64,000 bases of DNA from Streptomyces venezuelae (GTDB lineage Bacteria; Actinomycetota; Actinomycetes; Streptomycetales; Streptomycetaceae): positions 5,766,001 to 5,830,000 of the forward strand of contig NZ_CP029192.1 in the NCBI RefSeq assembly GCF_008642315.1, in the 5' to 3' direction. Of this stretch, positions 18,511 to 26,858 are shown piece by piece; the stretch's first letter is position 1, and the number at the start of each line of letters is the position of its first letter. Both the position numbers and the translations under genes were made by a program. The notes below the pieces were generated by a model. It was given only the letters and a program-made list of their open reading frames with translations, was not told the DNA's origin and did no database searches.

Positions 18511-19177
18511 GCCGCGCCACGCACTCCTCCAGCGGCAGGACTCCCGAGCCGAGGGCCAGGGGCGTCGTGTCGTCGGCCGAGGCGATGTCCTTCACCTGTA
18601 CGTAGCCGAGGTACGGGGAGAGGGCGGCGAAGGTCTCCGTGACGGACTCGCCGCCGAGCCAGGTGTGCATGAGGTCCCAGAGGGCGCCGACCTGGCGGTG
18701 CCCGACGGTGCCGAGGATGCGGGTGGCGTCGGCGCCGGTGCGGTGCGAGTCGTGGGTCTCCAGGAGGATGCGTACGCCCGCGTCGGCGGCGTACCCGGCC
18801 GCGGTGCCGAGCCGCCTCGCGGCCGTCGCGTCGGCCTCGGCCGCCCCCTGCTCGGTGCCGCCGCCGGGGAAGACGCGGACGAAGGGGGCGCCCAGGTCGC
18901 GGGCGAGCGAGACGAGGGAACGCACCTCGTCGAGCACGGGCCCGTCCTCGCCGGGCGCCGCCACGCGCGCGTACCCGGCGATGCCGAGGATCTCGACGCC
19001 GGCCGCCTTGAACTCGGCCGCCACATCGGCACGTTCGACGATGCCGAGGCCGGGATGGACCGGCTCCTCGGGGTGCGCGCGGAGCTCGACGCCGTGGTAG
19101 CCGTGGGTCGTGGCGAGCCGCAGCACATCGGGTACGGGCAGGCCGGGCACGCCGAGCGTGGAGAAGGCGAATCTCAT
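18377..19177 (-). CDS. TIM-barrel sugar phosphate isomerase/epimerase family protein
   Basis: This 266-residue protein has the xylose-isomerase-like TIM-barrel pattern: start MRFAFSTLGVPGLP, HGYHGVELR, LLETHDSH (metal-ligand region), ALWDLMHTW and CWEYEKRW near the end. Such proteins isomerise or epimerise sugars or sugar derivatives using a divalent metal. The ATG begins the first beta strand. Its 3' end overlaps the convergent EamA gene by 134 bases. It sits apart from the inositol cluster; its substrate is unknown. Confidence 0.8.
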   Translation of the reverse strand: MRFAFSTLGVPGLPVPDVLRLATTHGYHGVELRAHPEEPVHPGLGIVERADVAAEFKAAGVEILGIAGYARVAAPGEDGPVLDEVRSLVSLARDLGAPFVRVFPGGGTEQGAAEADATAARRLGTAAGYAADAGVRILLETHDSHRTGADATRILGTVGHRQVGALWDLMHTWLGGESVTETFAALSPYLGYVQVKDIASADDTTPLALGSGVLPLEECVARLSAESWEGWLCWEYEKRWYEDAAPLPELLGPGRELLSRLVSRSG

Positions 19178-19232
19178 GGTCCCGACAGTAGGCGGCGTGC
19201 GACCGTGGTCAACCCCGCCGCGGCGACGGGAC

Positions 19233-20195
19233 TCATGAGGGCCGCTCGTGCAGCGGGAGCAGCCAGTCCTGCCCGACGAGGTCGACGCCGAAGGAGCGGT
19301 GCGGCTTCTCCGCGACGAGGACGAAGCCGTGGCGCCGGTAGATGCCGCGGGCCGACTCCAGTACGTCATTGGTCCACAGCGTCAGCTCGCGGTAGCCGAC
19401 GCCCCGTGCGAACTCCACGCAGGAAGCGACCAGTTGATCGCCGATGCCGAGCCCCCGCGCGTCGGGCTCGACGAGCAGGAGGCGCAGCCTGGCCGTGCCG
19501 GGCGCCTCGTCCCGTACGCACATCACGCACCCCGCGGGACGCCCGTCGACCTCGGCGATCCAGACCCGCTCCAGATGCGGGTCGTGGTCCTGGGCGAAGT
19601 CGGCGACGATGCGGGCGACCAGGCCCTCGTAGTCCGTGTTCCAGCCGAACTCCGCCGCGTACAGGGCGGCGTTGCGCTGCACGATCCACCCGAGGTCGCC
19701 GGGTCCCGGCTCCCGCAGCGTCACGTCCGGGCGACGCTCGCGGCGGCGTCCCCGCCCCTGTCCGCGGCCGTTCTCCAGGATCTCCCGCACCGTGCGCATC
19801 GCCGACGCGAGCCGGGACCGCTCGGCGGGAGGCACGTCGGCCAGCAGGGAACCGACCGCTTCCCGTGACCGTTCGTCGAGCAGTTCGGCGGCGTCGCGCC
19901 CGCGCGCGGTGAGCGTGATGCGCTGGCGTCGCGAGTCGTCGGCGGACGGGGCCCGCTCGACGAGCCCGTCCCGCTCGAACTTGGCGAGGAGTCGGCTCAA
20001 ATAGCCCGCGTCGAGCGAGAGTTCGGTGCGGAGGTCGGCCGCGTCGGTGCGGGGCGAGCGGGCCAGTTCGTACAGGACGCGCGACTCGGTGAGGGTGTAC
20101 GGGACGTACAGGTGACGGCTGTAGTCGAGTGCGCCGATGAGGTTCGTGTAGAAGCGGTTGAAGGCGCGCATCTCGTGGATGGGTGTCGTCGCCAT
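19233..20195 (-). CDS. MarR regulator fused to GNAT acetyltransferase
   Basis: This 320-residue protein joins two domains. Residues about 1-140 are a MarR winged helix (FNRFYTNLIGALD, TESRVLYELA, LDAGYLSRLLAKFERDGLV, DSRRQRITLT). Residues about 155-315 are a GNAT acetyltransferase with the acetyl-CoA motif VEPDARGLGIGDQLV and the later YRRHGFVLVAEK. This fused arrangement recurs in actinobacteria; usually the regulator half senses a signal and the acetyltransferase half acts on an unknown amine. A perfect 13-bp palindrome 23 bases upstream of the ATG suggests self-regulation. Confidence 0.88.
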   Translation of the reverse strand: MATTPIHEMRAFNRFYTNLIGALDYSRHLYVPYTLTESRVLYELARSPRTDAADLRTELSLDAGYLSRLLAKFERDGLVERAPSADDSRRQRITLTARGRDAAELLDERSREAVGSLLADVPPAERSRLASAMRTVREILENGRGQGRGRRRERRPDVTLREPGPGDLGWIVQRNAALYAAEFGWNTDYEGLVARIVADFAQDHDPHLERVWIAEVDGRPAGCVMCVRDEAPGTARLRLLLVEPDARGLGIGDQLVASCVEFARGVGYRELTLWTNDVLESARGIYRRHGFVLVAEKPHRSFGVDLVGQDWLLPLHERPS

Positions 20196-20217
20196 GGCGC
20201 ATCACTCCGGGATACCT

Positions 20218-20230
20218 TTGACTGAGTCAA
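20218..20230. promoter_or_regulatory. palindromic operator upstream of the MarR-GNAT gene
   Basis: TTGACTGAGTCAA is a perfect 6-1-6 inverted repeat, 22 bases before the start codon of the MarR-GNAT gene and 14 bases past the end of the LysE gene. MarR dimers bind sites of this size and symmetry, so autoregulation is likely. Confidence 0.6.
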
Positions 20231-20244
20231 CAGTACGCTCGCTC

Positions 20245-20844
20245 TCAGAGGAAAGCCAGCCTCGCCCCCAGCGCCGCGAACGCCGCCGCGAAGACGCGGC
20301 GCAGCCGGGTCACCACGCGCGGGCGCGAGATGACGTGGTGGCGCATGGCCGCGGCGAACCTGCCGTACGCCACGAAGACCACGAACGTGATCAGCATGAA
20401 GCAGACGCTGAGCTCCGTCATGCGCAGAAGGGCGTACGGCTCGTCGGCGCTCACGAACTGCGGCAGGAACGCGAAGAAGAACAGCGTCAGCTTCGGGTTG
20501 AGGATGTTGATCAGTACGCCCGTCAGGATCGTGCGGCCCGCCGAGCGCGGCTCGCTCTCCCGCGCCGCGGTGAGCTCGCTCTTGTCCCGCCAGGTGCTCC
20601 ACGCCATGTACAGCAGGTAGGTCACGCCCAGGTACTTGAGCGTCTGGAAGGCGATGGCGCTGGTGTTCAGGAGCGCCGCGAGGCCGGTGATGGCGGCCGC
20701 CATGTGCGGGACGACGCCCAACGTGCAGCCGACGGCGGCGGTCACCGCGGCGCGGGTGCCGCGCGAGAGGCCGGCCGCGATCGTGAACAGGACGCCGGTG
20801 CCCGGGGTCACGCAGACGACGAGGGAGGTGAGGAGGAATTCCAT
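20245..20844 (-). CDS. LysE-family amino acid exporter
   Basis: This 199-residue membrane protein has about six hydrophobic segments and the LysE/RhtB pattern: start MEFLLTSLVVCVTPGTGVLF with the conserved TPG, KYLGVTYLLYMAW, and the middle motif LINILNPKLTLFFFAFLPQF. It should export amino acids or their analogues. The ATG has AGGAGG close upstream. It is divergent from a MocR-type regulator with only 29 bases between the annotated starts, a pairing that suggests MocR control. Confidence 0.88.
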   Translation of the reverse strand: MEFLLTSLVVCVTPGTGVLFTIAAGLSRGTRAAVTAAVGCTLGVVPHMAAAITGLAALLNTSAIAFQTLKYLGVTYLLYMAWSTWRDKSELTAARESEPRSAGRTILTGVLINILNPKLTLFFFAFLPQFVSADEPYALLRMTELSVCFMLITFVVFVAYGRFAAAMRHHVISRPRVVTRLRRVFAAAFAALGARLAFL

Positions 20845-20873
20845 GCCCCGACCCTGGCGTCCACAATGGCTCC

Positions 20874-22427
20874 ATGAACAGGTCCATTGGATCACCTCCC
20901 CACAGGTCCATAACGTCTGTTTCCACCGCACCGCCTGTTCCCGCCGCAACGTCTGTTCCCACTGCGGGAGGAGGCGGAGTCTCCGACTTCCTCCAGCTCG
21001 ACACCGGCGACGCCCCCAGGGGCGGCCTCGCCGACTGGCTCGCGCGCCGGATCAGGGATGCCATCGCCGACGGCCGCCTACCCGTCGGCGGCAGGCTCCC
21101 CGCCACCCGCACCCTCGCCGCCGACCTGCGCGTGTCCCGGGGCGTCGTCACCGAGGCCTACCGGCGGCTCACCGAGGACGGCCATGTCGCGGGCAGGGGG
21201 AGGGGCGGGACGGTGGTCGTGGCGGTACCGCATGCGCCGGGACCTGGGCCGGAAGCGTCAACTCCGCCCCGTACAGGCGCTCATGACGGGAATGTGGACC
21301 TCTTCGCTGCCCCGCACGACGACCTCGGCGTCTTCGACGCCATCCGTGCCGCGCCCGCCCGCATCGACCTCTCGCCGGGCCTGCCCGACCTCGCCGCCTT
21401 CCCGCGCGCGGCCTGGCTGCGCGCCGAACGCTCCGTGCTCGCCGGGCTCGCTCCGTCGGACTTCGGCTACGGCGATCCGCGCGGCACCCCGGCCCTGCGC
21501 ACGGCCGTCGCCCACTGGCTCTCCCGGAACCGCGGAATCCGCGCCGACCCGGGCGACGTGATGATCGTGAACGGCACGGCCCAGGCGCTGCGGCTCCTCG
21601 TCGACGTGCTGCACGCCGACGGGGTCCGCGAGGTGGCGGTGGAGGAGCCGGGGTCGCTCGGCGTGCGGCAGCACCTGCGGCCGCTCGGCACACCGCCCGT
21701 GCCGGTCGACGCCCACGGCGTGCGCGTCGACGCCCTGCGCGCGAGCGGGGCGCGCGCCGTGCTGCTCACCCCCGCCCACCAGTTCCCCACCGGCGTCGTC
21801 CTCGGCGGCGAACGGCGCCGCGAGCTCATGAAGTGGGCCCGCGACGGCGGCCTCGTCATCGAGGACGACTACGACGCCGAGCACCGCTACGACCGGCCCG
21901 CGGTCCCCGCCCTGCGCGCCCTGCTCCCGGAACACGTCTGCTACGCGGGCAGCGTCTCCAAGCTCCTCGCGCCCGCCCTGCGCCTGGGCTGGCTGCTCGC
22001 CCCGCCCGCGTACCGGGACGCGCTCCTCGACGCCAAACGCCTCACCGACCTCGGCACGGCCGCCCTGCCCCAACTCGTCCTGGCCCACCTGATGGAATCC
22101 GGCGACCTCGAACGCCACCTCCGCCTGATCCGCAGGCACCACCGCAGGCGCAGGGACGCGATGATCGCGGCGATCCGGACGCATCTGCCGACGGCGGTCG
22201 TGCACGGCGCGGCGGCGGGCCTGCACCTGACCATCACCTTCCGGGAGGGCGCGTACGAGGGCTCCGACGCCGCCCTCGCCACCGCCGCGCTCGAACAGGG
22301 CGTCAAGACACACCCCCTGTCCTGGCACACGCAACTCCCGCACGCCCCGGGCCTGGTCCTCGGCTACGCGGCGAGCACACCCACGGAGATCGCACAGGGC
22401 GTGTCGGTGCTGGGGGGACTGCTGTAG
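20874..22427 (+). CDS. MocR-family regulator (GntR HTH plus aminotransferase-like domain)
   Basis: The protein is 517 residues from the ATG at 20874. It has a GntR winged helix (GGLADWLARRIRDAIADGRLPVGGRLPATR, VSRGVVTEAYRRL) and a fold-I aminotransferase-like PLP domain. The Lys of GSVSKLLAPALRLGW is the probable Schiff-base residue. The first 35 residues are a low-complexity Pro/Ala/Thr/Ser stretch encoded by three 18-base units. Homology starts at SDFLQLDTG, where a strong GGGAGGAGG (20966-20974) precedes a GTC codon. The true start is therefore uncertain. It probably regulates the divergent LysE exporter in response to a PLP-reactive amino compound. Confidence 0.85.
   Translation: MNRSIGSPPHRSITSVSTAPPVPAATSVPTAGGGGVSDFLQLDTGDAPRGGLADWLARRIRDAIADGRLPVGGRLPATRTLAADLRVSRGVVTEAYRRLTEDGHVAGRGRGGTVVVAVPHAPGPGPEASTPPRTGAHDGNVDLFAAPHDDLGVFDAIRAAPARIDLSPGLPDLAAFPRAAWLRAERSVLAGLAPSDFGYGDPRGTPALRTAVAHWLSRNRGIRADPGDVMIVNGTAQALRLLVDVLHADGVREVAVEEPGSLGVRQHLRPLGTPPVPVDAHGVRVDALRASGARAVLLTPAHQFPTGVVLGGERRRELMKWARDGGLVIEDDYDAEHRYDRPAVPALRALLPEHVCYAGSVSKLLAPALRLGWLLAPPAYRDALLDAKRLTDLGTAALPQLVLAHLMESGDLERHLRLIRRHHRRRRDAMIAAIRTHLPTAVVHGAAAGLHLTITFREGAYEGSDAALATAALEQGVKTHPLSWHTQLPHAPGLVLGYAASTPTEIAQGVSVLGGLL
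20912..20965. repeat. three 18-bp direct repeats at the MocR gene 5' end
   Basis: Units beginning AACGTCTGTT occur at 20912 and 20948, with a diverged unit between; their shared CTGTT cores are at 20917, 20935 and 20953, an exact 18-base period. If translated they give a six-residue repeat (SVSTAP-like). MocR proteins often bind tandem direct repeats, so these may be operators rather than coding DNA. Confidence 0.55.
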
Positions 22428-22506
22428 GTGGCGGGTGGCGGGTGGCGGGCGTCGTCAGGCCTCGGGCCCCGTGCCACGGGCGTCGGCCATCGCGCCCGAG
22501 CGCACC

Positions 22507-23556
22507 TCAGGTGCCCCGAGGCCCCGCCGTCGATCCCCGCACCATGAGCTCCCCGTGCACCGTCGCCACACCGCCCGGCGGCGGCTTCTCCTTGCTCATC
22601 GCGATGCGGCCCGCCCGGGCACCCGCCTCGTGGAGCGGCAGGCGCACCGTCGTCAGCGCGGGCACCGCGTCGATGCTGAACGGCAGGTCGTCGAAGCCCG
22701 CCACCGACACGTCGGCCGGAATGCGCAGGCCCTTGTCGCGCAGGGCCGCGCACGCGCCGAGCGCCACCGTGTCGTTGGCGGCGACGACGGCCGTCAGATC
22801 GGGGGCCCGGCGCAGGAGTTCCTCCGTGGCGTCGTAGCCGGAGCGGCGGTCGTAGGGGCCGTGGACCGTCAGTGCCGGGTCGTCCGGGACGCCGCGGGCG
22901 GCGAGCGCGGCGCGGTGGCCCTCCAGGCGGTGGCGGGTGGTCGTGCGCTCCTCGGGTCCCGCGATGTAGCCGATGCGGCGGTGGCCGAGGCTCACGAGGT
23001 GCTCCGTCAGCTGCCGGCCGCCGCCGCGGTTGTCGAAGGTGAGCGCCACCGCGTCGGTGTCGGGCGACGGCGGCCTGCCGCACAGCACCACGCGCGTGCC
23101 CGCCTCCGTGAGGCGACGCAGCTTCCCGGAGATCGCCTCGGCGTGCTCGGCGTCCTCGATCGCGCCGCCGGTGAGGATCACGGCGGCGGCGCGTTGGCGC
23201 TGGAGGAGCGTGAGGTAGGTGAGTTCACGCTCCGGGGAGCCGCCCGTGTTGCAGACGACGGCCATCCGCTCGCCGCCCGCTCGTCCGCCGGGCCCGCCGA
23301 TCTCGGACTGCACGGCGCCCGCCATGATCCCGAAGAAGGGGTCCGCGATGTCGTTGACGAGGATGCCGACCAGGTCGGAGGTGGCGGCGGCGAGTGCGCT
23401 CGCGGGGCCGTTGAGGACGTAGTCGAGCTCGTCGACGGCGCGCAGGACGCGTTCGCGGGTGGCGGCCGCCACCGGGTAGTTGCCGTTCAGCACGCGGGAG
23501 ACGGTGGCGGGGGAGACCTGCGCGCGGGCCGCCACGTCCGCAAGGGTCACGGTCAT
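22507..23556 (-). CDS. LacI-family transcriptional regulator
   Basis: This 349-residue protein begins with the LacI helix-turn-helix (VTLADVAARAQVSPATVSRVLNGNYPV) and the hinge helix, followed by a sugar-binding periplasmic-like domain including IGYIAGPEE and VAGFDDLPFS. The ATG at 23556 begins the HTH directly. It is divergent from a three-gene oxidoreductase operon, with a LacI-type operator in the 134-base gap. It is most likely that operon's sugar- or polyol-responsive repressor. Confidence 0.93.
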   Translation of the reverse strand: MTVTLADVAARAQVSPATVSRVLNGNYPVAAATRERVLRAVDELDYVLNGPASALAAATSDLVGILVNDIADPFFGIMAGAVQSEIGGPGGRAGGERMAVVCNTGGSPERELTYLTLLQRQRAAAVILTGGAIEDAEHAEAISGKLRRLTEAGTRVVLCGRPPSPDTDAVALTFDNRGGGRQLTEHLVSLGHRRIGYIAGPEERTTTRHRLEGHRAALAARGVPDDPALTVHGPYDRRSGYDATEELLRRAPDLTAVVAANDTVALGACAALRDKGLRIPADVSVAGFDDLPFSIDAVPALTTVRLPLHEAGARAGRIAMSKEKPPPGGVATVHGELMVRGSTAGPRGT

Positions 23557-23614
23557 CTCATCGTCCTCCGGTCACCCGTTTGTCCCGCCCGGTCACCGCT
23601 CTCGACCGAGGCCC

Positions 23615-23644
23615 TTGTCCGAACCTTGTGCGGCAGGCTAGCTT
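23615..23644 (+). promoter_or_regulatory. candidate promoter of the oxidoreductase operon
   Basis: A possible -35 TTGTCC (23615-23620) and -10 TAGCTT (23639-23644) are 18 bases apart. The LacI-type operator begins 14 bases downstream of the -10, so a bound repressor would block initiation or early elongation. Confidence 0.4.
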
Positions 23645-23657
23645 GCCTCCAGGTAGA

Positions 23658-23665
23658 AAGCGCTT
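23658..23665. promoter_or_regulatory. LacI-family operator core
   Basis: AAGCGCTT is a perfect palindrome with the central CG typical of LacI/GalR-family operators, in the context GAAAGCGCTTGC. It lies 26 bases upstream of the oxidoreductase start and 102 bases upstream of the divergent LacI gene. Confidence 0.7.
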
Positions 23666-23690
23666 GCTACGCACCTACGGAGGGACTTTC

Positions 23691-24842
23691 GTGACACGTA
23701 AGACGGTGCGCATCGCCATGAACGGCGTCACCGGACGCATGGGCCACCACCAGCATCTGGTCCGCTCGATCCTGGCCCTCCGGGAACAAGGAGGCCTCGA
23801 TCTGGGCGACGGCACCGTGCTGTGGCCCGAGCCCGTCCTCGTCGGCCGCAGGGAGCACGCCCTGCGCGCCCTCGCCGAGCAGCACGGCCTGGACCAGTAC
23901 TCGACCGACCTCGACGCGGTCCTCGCCGACCCGGCCGTCGACATCTACTTCGACGCGCAGGTCACCTCCGCGCGCGAGGACGCACTCAAGCGCGCCATCG
24001 CCGCGGGCAAGCACATCTACACCGAGAAGCCGACCGCCACCGGGCTCGACGCGGCCCTCGGCCTCGCCCGCCTCGCCGAGGCGGCCGGCATCAAGCACGG
24101 CGTCGTACAGGACAAGCTCTTTCTGCCGGGCCTGCGCAAACTGAAGCGGCTCATCGACGGCGGCTTCTTCGGACGGATCCTGTCGGTGCGCGGCGAGTTC
24201 GGCTACTGGGTCTTCGAGGGCGACTGGCAGCCCGCCCAGCGCCCGTCCTGGAACTACCGCAGCGAGGACGGCGGAGGCATCGTCGTCGACATGTTCCCGC
24301 ACTGGGAGTACGTCCTGCACGAGCTGTTCGGCCGCGTGCGCACCGTCCAGGCGCTCACCGCCACACACGTCCCGCAGCGCTGGGACGAGCGGGGCAAGCC
24401 CTACGACGCCACCGCCGACGACGCGGCGTACGGCATCTTCGAGCTGGACGGCGGCGCCGTCGCACAGATCAACTCGTCGTGGACGGTGCGCGTCAACCGC
24501 GACGAGCTCGTGGAGTTCCAGGTCGACGGGACCGAGGGGTCCGCCGTCGCGGGGCTGCGCAACTGCCGCGTACAGCACCGCAGTACGACACCGAAGCCGG
24601 TCTGGAACCCGGACCTGCCCGCCACCCACTCCTTCCGTGACCAGTGGCAGGAAGTGCCCGACAACGGAGACTTCGACAACGGCTTCAAGGCCCAGTGGGA
24701 GCTCTTCCTCAAGCACGTCTACGCGGACGGCCCCTACCACTGGGACCTCCTCGCGGGCGCCCGCGGCGTGCAACTGGCCGAACTGGGGCTCAAGTCGTCC
24801 GCCGAGGGCCGGCGCATCGACGTACCGGAGATCGCGCTGTGA
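23691..24842 (+). CDS. Gfo/Idh/MocA-family oxidoreductase
   Basis: This 383-residue protein begins with an NAD(P)-binding Rossmann segment (VRIAMNGVTGRMGHHQHL) and carries the family motif HIYTEKPTATG, with the EKP lysine. A C-terminal sheet domain follows. Such enzymes oxidise or reduce sugars and polyols. The GTG at 23691 has GGAGGGA upstream and removes an upstream extension that is untranslated promoter. The stop overlaps the next start by four bases (GTGA), so it is coupled to the DUF993 gene. The substrate is unknown. Confidence 0.87.
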   Translation: MTRKTVRIAMNGVTGRMGHHQHLVRSILALREQGGLDLGDGTVLWPEPVLVGRREHALRALAEQHGLDQYSTDLDAVLADPAVDIYFDAQVTSAREDALKRAIAAGKHIYTEKPTATGLDAALGLARLAEAAGIKHGVVQDKLFLPGLRKLKRLIDGGFFGRILSVRGEFGYWVFEGDWQPAQRPSWNYRSEDGGGIVVDMFPHWEYVLHELFGRVRTVQALTATHVPQRWDERGKPYDATADDAAYGIFELDGGAVAQINSSWTVRVNRDELVEFQVDGTEGSAVAGLRNCRVQHRSTTPKPVWNPDLPATHSFRDQWQEVPDNGDFDNGFKAQWELFLKHVYADGPYHWDLLAGARGVQLAELGLKSSAEGRRIDVPEIAL

Positions 24843-25999
24843 CCACGCTCCTGCTCCCCGTCGCAGGCGGCGGCACGCGCGCGTACACCCCGTCCGCCGA
24901 ACCGCCGCCCACGGCCGTCGGCGGCCCCCCGCTCGCCTCGCGCACCGTCTTCTCCGCCGCGCACGTCGTCGCCGACCCGTTCGCCGACGTGTCCCCCGAC
25001 GGCCCTGCGGCCGTCGACTGGGATGCCACCCTCGCCTTCCGCCGCCACCTCTGGTCGCACGGCCTGGGCGTCGCCGAGGCCATGGACACCGCCCAGCGGG
25101 GCATGGGCCTGGACTGGGCGGGGGCGGCCGAGCTGATCCGGCGGTCGGCCGCGGAGGCGAAGGCCGCCGGGGGACGCATCGCCTGCGGCGTCGGCACCGA
25201 CCAACTCACGGGCCCCGCCAGCCTGCCGGAGGTCAGGAGCGCGTACGAGGAGCAGCTCGCCCTCGTCGACGCGGCCGGTGCCCAGCCGATCCTCATGGCG
25301 TCCCGCGCCCTGGCCGCCGCGGCCACGTCACCGGACGCCTACCTGGAGACGTACGGCCATCTCCTGCGCCAAGCCCGTGAACCCGTGATCCTGCACTGGC
25401 TCGGCCCCATGTTCGACCCCGCCCTGGAGGGCTACTGGGGCGCCGCGGACCTGGACGCGGCCACCGAGACCTTCCTTGAGGTCATCGCCGCCCACCCCGA
25501 CAAGGTCGACGGCATCAAGGTCTCGCTCCTGGACGCCGACCGCGAGATCGCCCTGCGCCGCCGCCTCCCCGACGGCGTGCGCTGCTACACGGGCGACGAC
25601 TTCAACTACCCCGAACTGATCGCCGGGGACGACCACGGCTTCAGCCACGCCCTGCTCGGCATCTTCGACCCCCTTGGCCCCCTCGCGGCGGAGGCGGTGC
25701 GAGCCCTGGACACCGGAGACGTGAAGCGGTTCCGTGCCCTCCTGGACCCCACCGTCGAGCTCTCCCGGCACCTCTTCCAGGCCCCTACCCGCTACTACAA
25801 GACCGGCGTCGTCCTGCTCGCCTGGCTCGCCGGGCACCAGACGCACTTCACGATGGTCGGCGGCCTCCAGTCGGCCCGCTCACTGCCCCACCTGGCCCGC
25901 GCCTACGAACTGGCCGACGGCCTCGGCCTGTTCCCCGACCCGGCCCTCGCCGCCCACCGCATGCGATCCCTGCTCACCGTCCACGGAGTGCCCCAATGA
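24839..25999 (+). CDS. DUF993 protein, dihydrodipicolinate-synthase-like TIM barrel
   Basis: This 386-residue protein matches my memory of the DUF993 family, which is distantly related to dihydrodipicolinate synthase/aldolase TIM barrels. Visible features are LASRTVFSAAHVVADPFAD, GGRIACGVGTDQ, LHWLGPMFDP and VDGIKVSLLDADREI; the Lys in DGIKVS is a plausible Schiff-base residue. It is coupled on both sides: GTGA overlap with the oxidoreductase and ATGA overlap with the next TIM-barrel gene. This suggests an aldolase or hydratase step in one pathway. No member's reaction is known to me. Confidence 0.78.
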   Translation: MTTLLLPVAGGGTRAYTPSAEPPPTAVGGPPLASRTVFSAAHVVADPFADVSPDGPAAVDWDATLAFRRHLWSHGLGVAEAMDTAQRGMGLDWAGAAELIRRSAAEAKAAGGRIACGVGTDQLTGPASLPEVRSAYEEQLALVDAAGAQPILMASRALAAAATSPDAYLETYGHLLRQAREPVILHWLGPMFDPALEGYWGAADLDAATETFLEVIAAHPDKVDGIKVSLLDADREIALRRRLPDGVRCYTGDDFNYPELIAGDDHGFSHALLGIFDPLGPLAAEAVRALDTGDVKRFRALLDPTVELSRHLFQAPTRYYKTGVVLLAWLAGHQTHFTMVGGLQSARSLPHLARAYELADGLGLFPDPALAAHRMRSLLTVHGVPQ

Positions 26000-26832
26000 C
26001 CGAGCAGGTGCCGTCGTCGCGGCTGAGCGTCAACCAGGAGACCATCAAGCAGTGGTCGCTCCCCGAACTCGCCGAGGGCTGCGCCAAGGAGGGCGTCGGG
26101 GCCGTCGGCCTGTGGCGCGCGCCCGTCCAGGAGCACGGCGTCGAGCGCACCGCCCGCCTCATGCGGGACACCGGCCTCACGGTGACGAGCCTGTGCAGGG
26201 GCGGCTTCCTCACGGACATCGACGAGGCGGCACGCGCGCGTGCCCTCGACGACAACCGCGCGGCGGTCGACGAGGCGGCGGCGCTCGGCACGGACACCCT
26301 GGTCCTGGTCTCGGGCGGCCTCCCGGCCGGCAGCAAGGACCTGGCGGGGGCGCGCGAGCGCATCGCGGACGCGCTCGCCGTCCTCGGGCCCTACGCCGAG
26401 GAGCGGGGCGTGCGCCTGGCCATCGAGCCGCTGCACCCGATGTTCGCCTCGGACCGCTGCGTCGTCTCCACCCTGGGCCAGGCTCTCGACCTCGCGGAAC
26501 GCTTCCCCGCGCACCAGGTCGGCGTGGTCGTGGACACGTACCACGTGTGGTGGGACGACCAGGCGCCCGCGCAGATCGCGAGGGCGGGCCGCGGCGGTCG
26601 TCTGCATGCCTTCCAACTCGCCGACTGGATCACGCCGTTGCCCGCGGGCGTGCTGCTGGGGCGGGGGCAAGTGGGGGACGGGTGCATCGACTTCAGGGCC
26701 TTCCGGGCGGCCGTGGACGGCGCCGGATACCGCGGCCCGATCGAGGTGGAGATCTTCAACGAGGAGCTGTGGGCGCGGGACGGGCGGGAGGTGTTGAGGG
26801 AGACGGCCGATCGGTTCCGCGCGCACGCGTGA
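25996..26832 (+). CDS. TIM-barrel sugar isomerase/epimerase family protein
   Basis: This 278-residue protein has the AP-endonuclease-2/xylose-isomerase-like barrel. It includes LSVNQETIKQWSLPE at the first strand, VTSLCRGGFL, AIEPLHPMFA with the metal-binding Glu and His, VVDTYHVWWD and IEVEIFNEELW near the end. It probably isomerises or epimerises a sugar acid or ketose. The ATG overlaps the DUF993 stop (ATGA). It is the last gene of the LacI-controlled operon and is convergent with the DUF937 gene 26 bases downstream. Confidence 0.83.
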   Translation: MTEQVPSSRLSVNQETIKQWSLPELAEGCAKEGVGAVGLWRAPVQEHGVERTARLMRDTGLTVTSLCRGGFLTDIDEAARARALDDNRAAVDEAAALGTDTLVLVSGGLPAGSKDLAGARERIADALAVLGPYAEERGVRLAIEPLHPMFASDRCVVSTLGQALDLAERFPAHQVGVVVDTYHVWWDDQAPAQIARAGRGGRLHAFQLADWITPLPAGVLLGRGQVGDGCIDFRAFRAAVDGAGYRGPIEVEIFNEELWARDGREVLRETADRFRAHA

Positions 26833-26858
26833 GGCACGTTCGTCGTCCCGGTGCCTGC

